NCBI GenBank assembly: GCA_000310025.1 | Contig: FN649729.1 | Span: forward strand, 186,001 to 250,000 | Direction of reading: 5' to 3' | From: Ectocarpus siliculosus | Taxonomy: Eukaryota > Sar > Phaeophyceae > Ectocarpales > Ectocarpaceae | DNA: 64,000 nucleotides | In this document: positions 21,678 through 34,413 of the stretch, in pieces | Layout: the number at the start of each line of letters is the position of its first letter | Position numbering within the stretch: the stretch's first letter is position 1 | The notes under the pieces: model-generated | Databases searched by the model: none | What the model was told of the DNA's origin: nothing | Seen by the model: only the letters and a program-made list of their open reading frames with translations | Program-made: the position numbers and the translations under genes

Positions 21678-23293
21678 ATACTATGATAGGGAGCGCGTGG
21701 AGTTGTGCGTCATTTTCGGTCATCCAGTCATCCCGTGTATATTACCCGATGCACGGCACTCACTTTGCTCAGATGCCTGACATGTATTTACTCGTGTGCC
21801 TATGCATGCATACCTTTACCTTTCCACGACGGTTTTCTGACGGTGTGGTGGTATGTGTACGTGCTGTGTCCTGCTCTAGATGTAAGCCCATCGCAAAAAT
21901 CGCTCTAGGCTTCTGCGAAGTATTCAGAAAGCATGCTTCCCGCAAGCACTCCGCGGCTTCATGATAGGATTGGGCACGTCGGCAATACAACGAAAAGTGT
22001 TGTGCCTAGAGGAAGTGGTGGGAACATCAGCGAGAAGTACGCAGCAGTCATGTGTTGAGCTCAACGCCACCCACCTGTCCAGTTAGATTCATTGTTCCCT
22101 TGTTTTCCACCTGTGGTGTGCTGGAGCGCGTCGTTGCCTCGACCCCTTTGGGGGTACTGCACGCGTAGCCAAACAGACCCGTGTTCGCGCACGAAAGGGC
22201 TAAAGACCCGACAATATCCCCTCCTGTGTGACCCTCTTTGACCACGCCTCGAGCTTCCTGCCAGGGGTTCCCTTCCATACGGCTATCGAGGGTACTCTTG
22301 ATTCTAAGATTAGAGAGACAAGGAACCAAGGTGGTCTCGATTCATCCTATCCTACTCTTATGCTTTCACGCGGCACTGCTGTTGTGTGAAGATATCCAAC
22401 AACAGCAAGCGTTCCTCGTCTCCTGTGTTCTACAGGGAATAGAGAGTACCCGTTGGAAAAAAGCGAGTACACAGGGTACAAATATATCTTGAGAGAGATC
22501 AGTGTACCGGAGATCTCCCCGACATCCACTTCTTGTTTCACTTCTTGTTGACCCTTTGTGGGGGAAAATTGATCGGGGCTTAAATTCCCAGCCAGGCTGA
22601 CACCTGCTTTTCGTACAGTGCAGATGAAGCACGAAGCACGCTAGGCCATACTCTGGTTGGGTTAGTGTCACTCCTGCTACCGCCATATGCCGCCGTCATA
22701 CTTCCAAAAACACCTCGCCCATTAAGCTTCCTACTCCGCCAGTGCCGCCTGGTCGCGTCTCGTATGGATACATTTGTCTGTGTTACACGCGACCCGTGAC
22801 AAAAGCGAAAGTGTGATTGGAACAACGTCACGCCCGTTACTGGAAGAAACGAAGAAATGCAACCCTAAAACAAACCAAACCAACACACAACCAACACTGG
22901 ACCGGCTAAAACAAAAAAATAAGATAGGATCCAAACACAAACAAGACAAACTATAATAGGTCAGTTTCCCGGCTGCACGAAGCAAGCGGGCTCTGACGAA
23001 CATCCAACAACGCCAACACGCCAGGCTGGTCTCGATTTCTCGCCCCCCTCCCCCCCCTCCCCTGTGCCTACCGTCCCACGGGGACAAGGCATGAACCAGT
23101 GATCCCCCGCGCTAGCCTCGCCTACGGAGTAGGCACTAGATAGCCCCAGCATTTCCGTGATTGCGTGTGGCTCCCACCAAGTCGGATCCCACGGTGTCGG
23201 TCGTTTGGTTCGTAGCGTCACACGCAGCGCTCACCCCCGTGCCCTCTGCAAGCTAGACGGTTCATGGCAGATGAAGCCGCTTCTCTTGCTTCT
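21678..23293. other. Convergent intergenic region MUS81/CYP51
   Basis: The 3' flanks of both genes. No additional gene recognised. The poly-C stretch at 23041-23063 lies about 240 bp past the CYP51 stop. No polyadenylation hexamer stands out. Confidence 0.5.
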
Positions 23294-26200
23294 TCACGCG
23301 GTCTTCTTGGTGTAGCGCACGGTGCACTTGCCCTTGGGGCCCACGACCATCGCGTTGAAATCGGCAGGGGGAAGCTCTCCGACCATCTCGATCTTGTACT
23401 CTCGCAGAAGCACAGACAAGATCGTCTTCACCTGAGGGAACCAAAGAAAAGAAACTGACGCTTAAGCCAAGAAAAAACACATCAATAAAAAAACGTGACA
23501 ACTCAACGTTTGAAGAGTAGCCGTGACGCCCGAAGTAGAGGACTCCAACAACGAAACAATGATGAGGGCACTGCCGCCACGCGTGTAAACCACACCGCCA
23601 GCAAACAAATCGTACGTACCATGTGCGTCAACGTGCATACATGCCTCAATGGACTGCCCATGGTCGAGGTACGTACGGCTGCCCTGCCCTCCCCCCCTCC
23701 CCCCCCGGTGTTTGCCATCGGGTTTGGGTTTTCGTCGCTTGGCAACGACGTTGTAAAACAAGCCGCCCCCCGCGGTGTTTGCCATCGGGGTTGGGTTTTC
23801 GTCGCTTGGCAACGACGTTGTAAAACAAGCCGCCCCCCCCGGTGTTTGCCATCGGGATTGGGTTTTCGTCGCTTGGCAACGACGTTGTAAAAGAAGCCAA
23901 TTCACTTCGTGAACTCGGCAACCAGGTTACCGCTTTTTTTTACCTCTGTTTTTGTTTTGGCGGTTACCATAATGGTGGTCGAGTAGATCATGTTGTGCGG
24001 GGTGGAGAAACCTCACTCCGCGCAAGGGGGATGATCGCACCACGTTGTGTTAAATTGGTCAAGCATCCTCAAGGCAGCTACACAGTGCTTATAGCTGTCT
24101 CTGGAAGTGAAAGCACCAGAAAATAAATTAAGTCATACGCAGCTGTCATCCGTACGCAAGGAAGTAAGCACAAGATGCTGAACACCCTTAGCAGGATGCA
24201 GCTCACCCTTCATGCGACTCGCCGATTACCTCACGGTGCTTCGCGCTTGCTGATGTGAGAGCCTGGTCCGGTGAGAACCCGACCTCTCCGTCCCGGCTTT
24301 GTAGGGATGCGAGGTCAATGGCCTAACGACTACGGCATGCACGACTATGAGTACACCCCCCCCCTCCCAAGTGGCCACACCCTCGCTCCCTCCGAGACAC
24401 CCTACTGGTATAAATGAACAGCTGTTCCTTGTGAAATATCGAAATATCAACCGAAAGCCTGACGAAACGGGCCTTTCAACAGCACAGTCCAACGGCGATC
24501 TGCTGCTCCACCTGCAATGTCCACACGTCACTCGCCTCAACGAACAAACATTGGTTCGTCAACACGAGGTGGCCAACAGCTCATCTAAGCCTCTCCTATG
24601 GTACATATCCCGACCGCCTCCTGGAAAACACACCAACACGTTAACGATAACGTTTAACACACCTGCACGAAAGCGAACTGCTGCCCCATGCACTGGTGCA
24701 TTCCTGCGCCGAAGCCGAGGTATGCGAAGGGCTGCTTGTGCTCCTGTCTCTCAGGACCGAACCGGTCAGGGTCGAACTGTCGCCATCATCCACAGGATTC
24801 AATCATCGACGGCATCATCGACAGAATCAGGTGTCACAACAGACGGTCAGATTCAGATTCACGAAAACGATTAGCACAGCAAGCAAACAAGCCAGAGTGT
24901 GAAAAATGACGATTCAACAAATTCACGCGAACCAGCCGCTTCCGGAGGTCGCGCCACATCACTGCTTAGCTTACCGCACCAAGATACTTGTCGTCAAATC
25001 TTGGTCGGTTCCTCGTTACACTACACATGTCCAGCAGTTTTGTGCCCTCCTATCTCTCATATCAACATTGCAAAAAACGACGCGGGGGCATTCCAACACC
25101 TCCTCCCTCTTCGACTCTAGTCTTGGCGTAGTCGGAGAATGTACTGTCGCAAAAAACAATATCTCGGTAAATAAAAGGGTGCTTTCGTTGTAACTGCTTG
25201 CTGCAAGTATGGTACCAAAGAGAATGGATTAGTTTTCTCACCTCGTCGGGGTTCTTGAAGACGGTGGGCAGGCGCATTGCCACGTGCGGGGAGGTGCCAA
25301 CGAAGTGTCCCTTGGGAACGGTGAAGCTCTGTCCCTTCGAGGTCACCGTGAAGTCCTTCTTCGCCATACGCAACAAGAGGATCTGTCATATCATGTCATA
25401 TAGTACATGTATGCATACCAGTATGCAATAGCGGTTGCCACAAGTACAACAAGCAGGGTACGGTGGGAGAGTTGATTGACGGCAAGCTCATCCCCTTGTC
25501 GACACCAAGAATTCCGATCAGTCGGGTACATGTAGCATCCTTAATTCCATCACGGTACTGTATTCGCCTGCATAGCTCTGAGGCTCAGGTCGAAACTGCT
25601 ACAAGTACACAGCACTCACACCAGGATGAATGAAGTTCCGATCCAATATGTGAACTTCGTGGTCAGCAGTCGGTACAGAGGGTGAGTATTTTGGATCGGT
25701 CGCAGAGATGCACCTACGCTGATGGAGGGCGATGGCCGTAACTTGGACCCTCAATGGAATACTCTGCACAACTGTTCTGCATCGTGTGTTAGACGAGGAA
25801 TTTTCTGTCATGATATCACAAGCATGCACCCTTGCGATTCAAGGGGGCAGCATGCAAGTGAATAATATAATTAAATGGTATTCTGTTTGACCAGATCAGC
25901 ATGACGATTCTGCCCCCATCGCGGGGCGAGAATAGGCAGCATGCACGACGGGAAGCGGGCGCGTACGGAGAGAAGAGAAGAGGCTCTGGTACGCAACCGT
26001 TGCACCAGCTTCACCACACACTCCTTATCTCTATGGCGTTTGAAACAAACTGCAGTCCGAGGTACTCCTGTACACACGACGAACAAGACCCCATTCCACA
26101 CTTTCTCAGTATCGTACCGTACCGTACCGCAAGACCAGACAAACATCCCGGCACTGTCGAAACAACCGCAGGAACTGGCAAGCGACTACAACGTAATACA

Positions 26201-29200
26201 ACACCCACCAGCGGCGGGTACATGCGGAGGGTCTCGCGCATGCAGTCGTGCAGCAGCTCCATCTCGCCAAGGTGTTCCCACGTGAGAGGCGTGTTCTGGG
26301 TGTCCTTGAGCACCGTCTCCTGCTCCTCGAGAAGCCGCTCCAGCATCTTGGGGTCCCTGCGAGAGAAGGCGACAAACACAAACCACAATTCGACGACGTT
26401 CCGCTGGCGTTCCACTTAAATTGCTGCAACTCGGCATGTACAGGTACTGGTATCACCCAGTGCGGACAAGAACGACAACGCGATGAGGCTGGGGGGCGAC
26501 ATGGATGTCGGGTGGGGTGGGTCTCCGATGATCTCCGATGATCTCCGATTTGTTGACGAAACCGTGCACCGGCAGTGATAGTGGTATTAATAGTGGTAGT
26601 GGAACGAACGACCACCACGAGACTACACGCATGACAAGGCCAAAATCGATCTACTTGCGACGGATTCGCGTGTAAAAGAGCTACCTAGAAAAGCTGTCCA
26701 GAAGGACCACCAATCGAGTCTCGTTGAGCGAGTCATCAGCGTGACGACGATCGTTTTTGGTCGTTCTACACTCGTGCAAGAAGTCAGAAGCACAAGAGCT
26801 TGACCTTGAAAACCTGACTGTTCCCACGCCTGGGTCAAAGCCTAACATCCCAACAGCCAGGAGGGAGCTAGAAGCTAGTTTCGAGTCCAATGTCTTGGCG
26901 GGAAGCCGAGCTTGGTACACAAAACGACAGATCAAACACCAACACCATCAACACACGATATGCTCGAAACGAGGCTTGCATGGTTGCCAAGAGAGGAGTC
27001 AAGTCAGGTACACGTAAGATGATGGGGCCTAAATTCGCGTCCCGAGGTAGCCTCACGGACGACAGACACCACAGCACGACCAACACCTCACCCTACCCTG
27101 GACAGACAGGTGGATGAAAGATGAAAGCTGCTTACCGGGTGGTGAGGAGGGTGGTCCAGGTGGAGGTGATGGAAGAGGTGTGCTGTCCCGCGAAGAGGAG
27201 GGCGATGAGCAGGCCCACCACCTGGTCGTCGGTGTTGGTGCTGCCGTCCTTGTACTTCATGTCCACAAACACCTTGCAAAAAAAAAAGGGCGCCAAAGAA
27301 AAAAACAAATGGTAAATCGAAAGGCAAGGCAAAGAGAACCCAAGTAACCGGACTGAAAAAAGTATGCGAACGAAATTAGTGAGCACGTATGCATATGGTT
27401 CTTGCCGAGGAGGCTACTAGGGCTTTTCAATATTGAATGCCTTGAATACCCAATACACTTTACAGTACCAACGTGCACCGGTAGCGCCGTTATCGTGAAC
27501 TGCAATGGCGTCGATGAAATCAGATCGTTTCATGACTGCATGTGCGAATGCTACCTGGCACGTGGCCATCACAGCGGGTGACGCCAGTACACGTACCTTC
27601 GTGCCTTCATTAGGCCAGTCTTTTATGCCGATGAAATGCAACCGTTGAATCGTCTGATGATTGTACGCGAGTACTATTTAGTGCTGAACGTGGATATCAG
27701 AGTGAGATACAAGTAGTATGGTACAAGATAGTGTTGGTGTTGGTGTCGTCACCGTACCTGCAAGAGGTCGGTCTTCTCCACGGTGGAGGTGCCGGATGCC
27801 TGCTCCGCCCTTCTCGCGCTGATGACGGAAGACAGCACGGTCACCATCTCCTTCCTAGCCTGTGTCACCATCACCATGACGTCACCATTACATCACCATC
27901 ACCATCTCCATTTCCATCATTGTCATCGTCACCATGACCGTCATCAGCATCATCACCACAATCACCCATCACCATCACAACCACCGTCACAAACCAAAAG
28001 GGGTACGACCAAACCAACGGAACTCAGGCACAGCATCGCATGGCCCGACACGGCATGGCAGAGCACAGCATACATCACCGACTGAAAGCGTGCACATTTG
28101 CTGAGTCTAGCTGATTCATCACGAAACGTGAACCACGTCAAAAAGGACCTTCGTGTTGATTTTCTATACAGCCATGTAACAAGGATGGCACGGACGTTCG
28201 GACAGGCAGTACTGAAAATAAGAGCAGAAACAAAGAATACAAACAGAGCGACGCAAAGAGGCCACGGATGAGAGTGATCAATTTTTTTTTGCCCCAAGAC
28301 GAAGAAAGTCATAACAACGTCAACGTGTGTCTACTTGGATCAAACCCAAAACAAACCAAAGAGACATAGGCATGCCTTCTCAAGCAAAGAAAATTGAAGC
28401 CCCCCCAGCTCCGTCCTCTCGTGGTCAATGGTCTAGTCACTAAGGCATGCAAAACATGAGTACACCCCCCCCCTCCCCTCCCCGGACCCTGTGATGCGGG
28501 TTTACAGTACCTTGTCACGTCGGAAGTGAGCGGGGATCGGGGCATGCGGCAGGAATACCGAGAGGGGGGTCATGCCTTCATCCAGGTCGTGGAAAAGGCG
28601 AGCCACTTCCTCGAACAGGTTCTCGCGTACTTCATCTCCGTGAAGGCAGCGGGAGGCCGTCAAGATGGTCAGCCTTGACAACGCGGAAGCCAGGTCGACT
28701 TCACCCTAAAAAAAGAGAAGAGGCGTTTCATGTTTTTGGAGCGGGGGGGCATTGAAACAGGATAAGCAAGTTCTGGGGGTTATGCATAGGAGTGCTAGCC
28801 TCAACCTGGCGGAGGCCAGACTGGTCTGCTAGATGAAAGCGGACATATCGCGTCTGAGGGGAAAGAGGGCATTTGGATGTTGGAACTGATGAGATGAAGT
28901 GCTGCTGTCAGGGCCATCAAGGTCGATAGCACGGGAGGCAGGCCCACCCCATCCGCCAAAAGAGAAGCGGGACAAGTTACTATTGCTGCCAGCTCACGGG
29001 ACACGAGGAAAGATAAGTTGGGCGTGGACACACGCGTGTGAGGTTTCGGTTGTGTTTCAGGAGAGAGACAGACGTGAGGCTGATCTGTCCTCCTACGGAA
29101 CACCCCTGCAGCCGAGAACGACGAGATAGACGGGAGACGATAACATGTCGTGTCTCCTGTTGGTGTTGTGCGTGCGTAAACTCGACAAATCACACCCACA

Positions 29201-31892
29201 CCCATACTCTGCTGCACAATACTCATGTGCGGGGCTGCGAAAATCCTCTCTACACTTGTGGGGGTGTCCAGCGTGCGGCCTCTTGTTCCCTGGTCATCTC
29301 TAACGACAGTCTTTAACTCATTTTGGTTTGGGCCGCGACAGCAACAACAACAGCAACAGCAACAAAAGCAGCAGTCTCACCGAGTCACCCCAGGTCTTGA
29401 GGAAGTTGCGCGTCTCCTTCTCGATCATGGGAACGTACGACTTGAGCCTTGCCGTCCGCAGGCCGTAGGCCATGTGCTGCATCTGCTGGTTGCGCTTCTT
29501 CGGGTCTGCCGCATACACCACATCAGCGCCGAACACGGGCTTGGTGTACCTCCCGTACACTTCGTTCTGGCTCATGGTCTCGTCCTGCAACGCAGTATGG
29601 AGGGGCACACACCCAACAGGTTCGCGGTTCATGTCCAGCTTAAGGCTGACGGGTTTCCAGAGGTGAGTCGGTTAGCGCAGCCGATGTAAGACACACATAG
29701 CATTGTGTTGGAAGACTGACATGTCCGTTCTCACTGGTCAGGCGGGTACAGCAGTAGCACGGTCGATGCAAGACACATGCAACAACAGGGTGCTGGGGGG
29801 GGAAGGTGTACCAGTATAGTTCAAGGTCTATCAAGGAACCAAGGTCTCGTGTCGTTGCCGCAAGGTTCGGGCTTGGCGGAACCGGCCACCGCCGTGTGTA
29901 GCGGGGTGATCTCGTAGATGTCGTATTAATAGATTGCCACAAAACCAATTCCGTTGGGCGGGGCGATTGGTGCAAGGCTGCCATAGCTTCTCTCCTGTCA
30001 AGAATAGAGCAAAAACCAACTCTACTCAAACGGTGCACAAGCAATCCCCAAGATCCAACGACGGTTCAGAGGAGAGAGACTGATGCTCCAAAAAAAAAAA
30101 TTGTACAGCATCTACATCTACATTCCCGGCACCACGGTCGTCTCCTCTAGTATTTTCGGAATGGCCAAGCACACCATGGTGACGTAGGGAAGGACTTTAC
30201 TTGCCTTTTTGCCTTTTGCTCAAGTCTCTTCCCTCTGTTAGTAGACCGATTCAAGAGGCCCAGAGAGCGTGGCAGATCAATGATGAGAATGCACAGCTCT
30301 AGGATAACCCTCAACTCCAATACCAGGTAGACTACACAGCGCACCCTGGACCTATTGTCATTTTCAGAGCTACTGCTGTAGCTCTGCTCTATGCTATGCG
30401 GCAGCAAGAACAGCAGTGGCTGCGGTTGGGATCGTCTCGTCTGGTCGAGGGCTTTCTGAAAAACGCACCATTTGATTCGGGCATCCTCGTTTTCATTGAG
30501 AATCAAGTTGTTCAAAATTGGCCTAGTAGGATATTACAACATGCAACTACAGTATTGTATACGGCATTCGAGCCCCTTCCTCATCCCTACTTAGGATACG
30601 CCGCAATTCGTCGCTCTCCAACTGCAGTAACTCACGTTGAGTTTGAAGAACGGTGCCTGAGCCTCCGGTCCAACCAGAAACGTGAAGTTGAACCCCATCA
30701 GGGGGACGGTATACACAGCACCGTACCTGCGTGCAGCACATCAAAACGAGAAGGGCAAAGGCGACCAAAAAAAATGAGGTGACCCGCGCCCTGCTACATA
30801 CAGTGAGGGGCGCGGGGTATTTTTTGTATGGGAACCGACATACCGTGCTGTAATCGCTGGCTGGCTGGCACCATGAGGTCGTTGTACCCAAGGTCTGTCT
30901 GTCTCACCCGCACAGCCTATACCCAGCAAAAGCTGAGCGCCGTACAACGCCGCTCTGATGTAGCAGTGTTGTTTAGCTACGACATTTATCGAACGGTGGC
31001 ACCAAATTCACCGCCGCCAACCCATCGTCGTGAACGGTATCAAGGGAAGGCAGGGCGGATCGTGTACATCACTCCAAACGTACAGCAGTCCCACACTTTC
31101 CGCAAGCAAACAGAAGCAGCTTTTTTCCGCGCGAGCGAGAGACCGAGCGGATCCCTTGTGCGTTTTTTTGGTTGTGACCGAGCGTTGCCCCACGACGTTG
31201 GCCAAACACCGCCGCCTTGGGTATCCAGGGTTGCACTACATCCCTGTTGGTGAAGACGTGACGGTTGACGGTGCTTTACTGCTGTACGCTGTACACGCGG
31301 CGAATGGCCTGCGGTCAATTTCTGGCGGCTGCTACTGTAGATGGATATCCACGGGGGAATTGCGGGAAACTCAACACCGCCCAGATATCAGATATCAGAC
31401 GTAGGCTACGTTGCGTGACCGCAAGCAGCATCGTAAGGTGTTCGATGCCACTCTCAAGCGTGCCTGTTGAGGTATCCACTGTGCGAGACTGTCACTTGCA
31501 GCTGCGTTGCACGTCACAACAGCAGCAAGCAGTCTTCGTGCCACGTCGCCGTTAGAACAGCAGTACACACCAGCACTCGTTTTCGATGTCAAAAGAAGGG
31601 GATGCAGTGCACAAGCAGCTCGAAGACAGGTCAGTCGAGGACGCCTGATGCACCTTCACAACAAGGGCCAACCTCTCTCGTCCACTCACTTCTCGTAGCA
31701 CTCCCTGATCATGTTGAGAGGGCTTCGGATGAAGGCTGCGAAGTTCCCGAACACCGGCACGCCCATCCTCACCACAGGAGGCGCGTTTTTCGGGCTTCGT
31801 CGAAAGGCCGCAATCAGGGCTAGAAACACGCACGCCACCAGCGCCGCTCCTGCGAGGAGATCCGTCGGCGGCATCTCTCGGATGGCGTCCAT
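23294..31892 (-). CDS. CYP51: Sterol 14-alpha-demethylase (cytochrome P450 CYP51), 10 exons
   Basis: Minus-strand exons: 31892-31690, 30726-30636, 29584-29381, 28705-28511, 27859-27758, 27272-27136, 26356-26209, 25382-25242, 24776-24663 and 23431-23294. All are GT-AG and in phase: 490 residues, the usual CYP51 length. It removes the 14-alpha-methyl group of sterol precursors at the ER membrane, using NADPH-P450 reductase. Seen: an N-terminal membrane anchor ([19 protein letters not shown]), then NAPPVV and IRECYEKYG; the B-helix signature [11 protein letters not shown]-helix FAGQHTSS (about 293); the K-helix ETLR (about 351); FDPDRF; and the haem loop [10 protein letters not shown] with its cysteine near 436. 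Introns make up over 80 percent of the locus. Upstream in-frame ATGs exist, but the 31892 start gives the normal short leader. Divergent from the AIM24 gene. Confidence 0.96.
23690..24365 (-). mobile_element. Poly-G-bounded non-autonomous repeat, copy 2
   Basis: Inverse-orientation copy inside CYP51 intron 9. Read on the minus strand it starts at the C-run near 24355 (GTACTCATAGTCGTGCATGC) and ends in three 64-66 bp tandem units beside the C-run at 23690. It keeps the 21-bp piece (AGCTGCATCCTGCTAAGGGTG) missing from copy 1. Compared by eye it is about 95 percent identical to copy 3, which suggests recent spread. Confidence 0.78.
27860..27985. repeat. CAT/CAC-rich degenerate microsatellite
   Basis: Imperfect ATCACC / CCATCA runs in CYP51 intron 4, beginning right at the edge of exon 5. 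They give histidine-rich nonsense on the plus strand and are non-coding. Confidence 0.85.
28405..28475 (-). repeat. Head-only relative of the poly-G repeat, in CYP51 intron 4
   Basis: On the minus strand, after a G-run: GTACTCATGTTTTGCATGCC, then TTAGTGACTAGACCATTGAC and CACGAGAGGACGGAG. It shares the head of the long family and is nearest to the element at 19745-19835. No tandem units follow. Confidence 0.7.
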
Positions 31893-32195
31893 CGCTTTGT
31901 CGAGTGTCGATCGCGGCTGCAACGCTTGGTGACAGACTGGATTGGTCCCACGGGTGTTTTTGTTCCATGCCACGAGGGGCATATGGTGCATGTCAGGTGA
32001 TGTCACCGGTTTGAAAAGTGTGAACCATTTCACGGGGCCCCGGAAGACATGCCGCATCCAGCGGGCTGTGGGCAGGCAGCAGCCAGCAGCCGGCAAAGAG
32101 AGTAAGGGCAGAGGCAGCAATTGAGGCATAGCAGTGCCTGTTTGGCGTTGATGCCGGCCCTTTTCTGGAGATAACGGGGAAGGCAACCGAGTGAG
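31893..32195. promoter_or_regulatory. Divergent promoter region CYP51/AIM24
   Basis: The 303 bp between two start codons pointing away from each other must hold both core promoters and both 5' leaders. I see no TATA box in a clear position. Assignment rests on gene layout. Confidence 0.55.
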
Positions 32196-34413
32196 ATGAT
32201 GGCTCGCTGCTGTTGTAACGCCAACCGTTGTAGCGTCAACCGAGTGTCCTTGGTACAACGATGCGGGAAGCAAGTAGTGCTTCTCCTGTTGCTTATGGTG
32301 CTGATGCTGGCGAGAGAAGATGCTGATGCGGGTGTCATGGGCGTGGAGATGATCGAAGTGAAGGGTGGCTGCCTCCAAGTTACATTGAAGGTGCGGCCTC
32401 TGCTTTCTTTCGCCGCACGCTTTGATGAGTATGCGGAACGAGAAGCTATACACCACGAGCAGGTACATCTGCCCCGATCTCTTGTTCAACTGCTATACAA
32501 CTATACAACCCTCCGCTTGGTGCACGTACTACTGCTACCCCACCGGTTGTATGTACGTATGTGTCGCTATGAGAAAATGGACATGTGCGCTACGAGTGAA
32601 TGACCATACGCACACCGAGAGCCTCAGTGTGCATACACACAAAATGGACAGCTGCCGTACTCTAGGCGCACTGGCTTCCCCTCCGCCCGTGCACGAACGT
32701 TGAGGTGCCACGGCGTCTCGTGTCATGCGTACATACAGCAGCACAGAGGCGCCTACCCCGAATGGCCTGGCTGCTCATGACGTGATTGCGCCACACCACC
32801 ACACCTCCATGCTGTTTCACCTTTCGTCGTCAGCTGCTGACAGGCAATCAGTGTTTCACATAGTTGATGGACACTGTGCTCGAGTCTTGAATGCCTCCCG
32901 TCCGAGTTATACCGCCCCGATTGCTCCTACGGTGGGCAGTCAGAAGCACTGTCGGTTCAACTTGGATGGAACCAACTGTTGTAGGGCATCACAACAACAC
33001 AACACTCGCAACATCAAACAATCACAAAGCGCAACATTCAATGAAACGACCGGCGTTTCGATCTCCGCGCTACCGCCGCTACCACTACCGATACTGACGC
33101 CACTGCTGCTGATGCTGCTGCCGCTACCTCGGCAGGCCGGCGAGCACATGAAAGCGGACCCCCGTTGCATCGTGTCCCGAGGCGTCGGTCTAGCCCTCCG
33201 CCCGCCGGCGCCCCTGGAGAAGGAAGGAATCCTCGGCGGGCTTAAGCAGCGCCTGCGCAAGGCGGCCCAAGGGCGACAGGACCAGCAGCAGCAGCAACAG
33301 CATCGAGATAACCACCGTCTGGAGAGGGTGTCGAACACGATGGCCTCGAACGAAACGGACTGTTTTTTCGCCCCGCCGTTCCCGGGAGACGTTGCCGTTG
33401 TCTCGGTCAGCAGCGGTGGCGGAGACGAAAGCGTCGGTGAAGAAAGGCGGGATTATGACGATGCCCACGGCGGCGACCGGCGCAAGGCTAGGCAACGGCA
33501 AGAGGGTAGGGGCGGGGACCGCCCTGCCGCGAGAGGCAGCAGGCACGGCTCCGACAAGCCCCGCAAGCTCGTGCTGCTGACGCAGGCGATTGTTGCCGTC
33601 GGCCCGGGGGTTGTCGTGAAGCCCTCGCCCCTCCCAGATGCAGGAGGAGGAGGACGGGGGGGGTCTTCGCTCTCCCGCCGACAGCAGCAGCGTGGCGGGC
33701 CTGTTGTAACGACGGGCGTTCTCTCTTTGTGTGAAGGGCAAGGACAAATCGCGGTGGCCGGGTACGGAAAGCTAAAAAAGTTGCGGTTGAGGCCGGGGCA
33801 GAAGAGGTTGGTGGACTCCTCTCGCGCGGTGGGTTGGACCAGCGGCGTAACGTGCCTCACTGGCACCGGGGGGCGTGCCTCGGTACCCACCACAGGCAAC
33901 AATAACGGAGCCAACAGCCCTGCTGGCGCGTTTACCACGTTCGTAGGCCCCGGGACTGTTTACGTTCAGACGCACTCCCTCCCTGGTTTACGGCGGTTAC
34001 TCTTGCCAAAGTCGGGAGTTTCGTTGCAAGGGGGAGTTCCTTCGGGCCTCCTGGGGACGGGGGGGAGGGGTGCGGGGGCGTTGTTCGCCCCGCGGGGAGG
34101 GCCACCAACAGTGGGCCTTTCTCTCAAGAGGGGCTTGGCGAAGCGCGCGAAGGCGGGGGCGAAGCGGGTTTCTCTGGCGGTGGCGTTCTTCGCGCTGTAC
34201 CTTGTGGTTTACTCCCTGGTGACGGCGTTGCTCCTTGAGGGGAGGGACGGCCTCGCCAACGCGCCGCGGCACGCGGTGCAGGTGGTTCGCTCCCTCTCGA
34301 AGGTGGCGCGTCGTGTGGCGGTGGTGCTGGTACGGCTTGGGCGGGAGGAGCTGTGGAGAGAAGGAGAGGGCGGGGGTGTTACACCTCCGCAGAAAAGCCT
34401 TGCAGAACGATAG
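32196..34413 (+). CDS. AIM24-family protein (TIGR00266-like), 2 exons
   Basis: Exons 32196-32390 and 33136-34413 join in phase to 490 residues. The splice joins IEVKGGCLQVTLK to AGEHMKADPRCIV, exactly where AIM24 proteins have their 'L-K-P-G-E' turn. Further family landmarks are GILGGLKQRL, FFAPPFPGDVAVV, the repeat GYGKLKKLRLRPGQKRLVDS followed by RAVGWTSGV, and FTTFVGPGTVYVQTHSL. In yeast, Aim24 is a mitochondrial inner-membrane protein that helps organise MICOS; bacterial relatives are of unknown role. The algal protein carries large Ser/Gly/Gln-rich insertions and a C-terminal hydrophobic segment (VSLAVAFFALYLVVYSLVTALL, about 414-435). The N-terminus has basic residues and then a leucine run, so it could be a targeting signal or anchor. 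The start codon is the least certain part. Confidence 0.75.

Noticed and set aside
33190-33938. Minus-strand open frames opposite the AIM24 gene
   Set aside because: They mirror GC-rich coding sequence on the plus strand, whose protein matches a known family and splices in phase.
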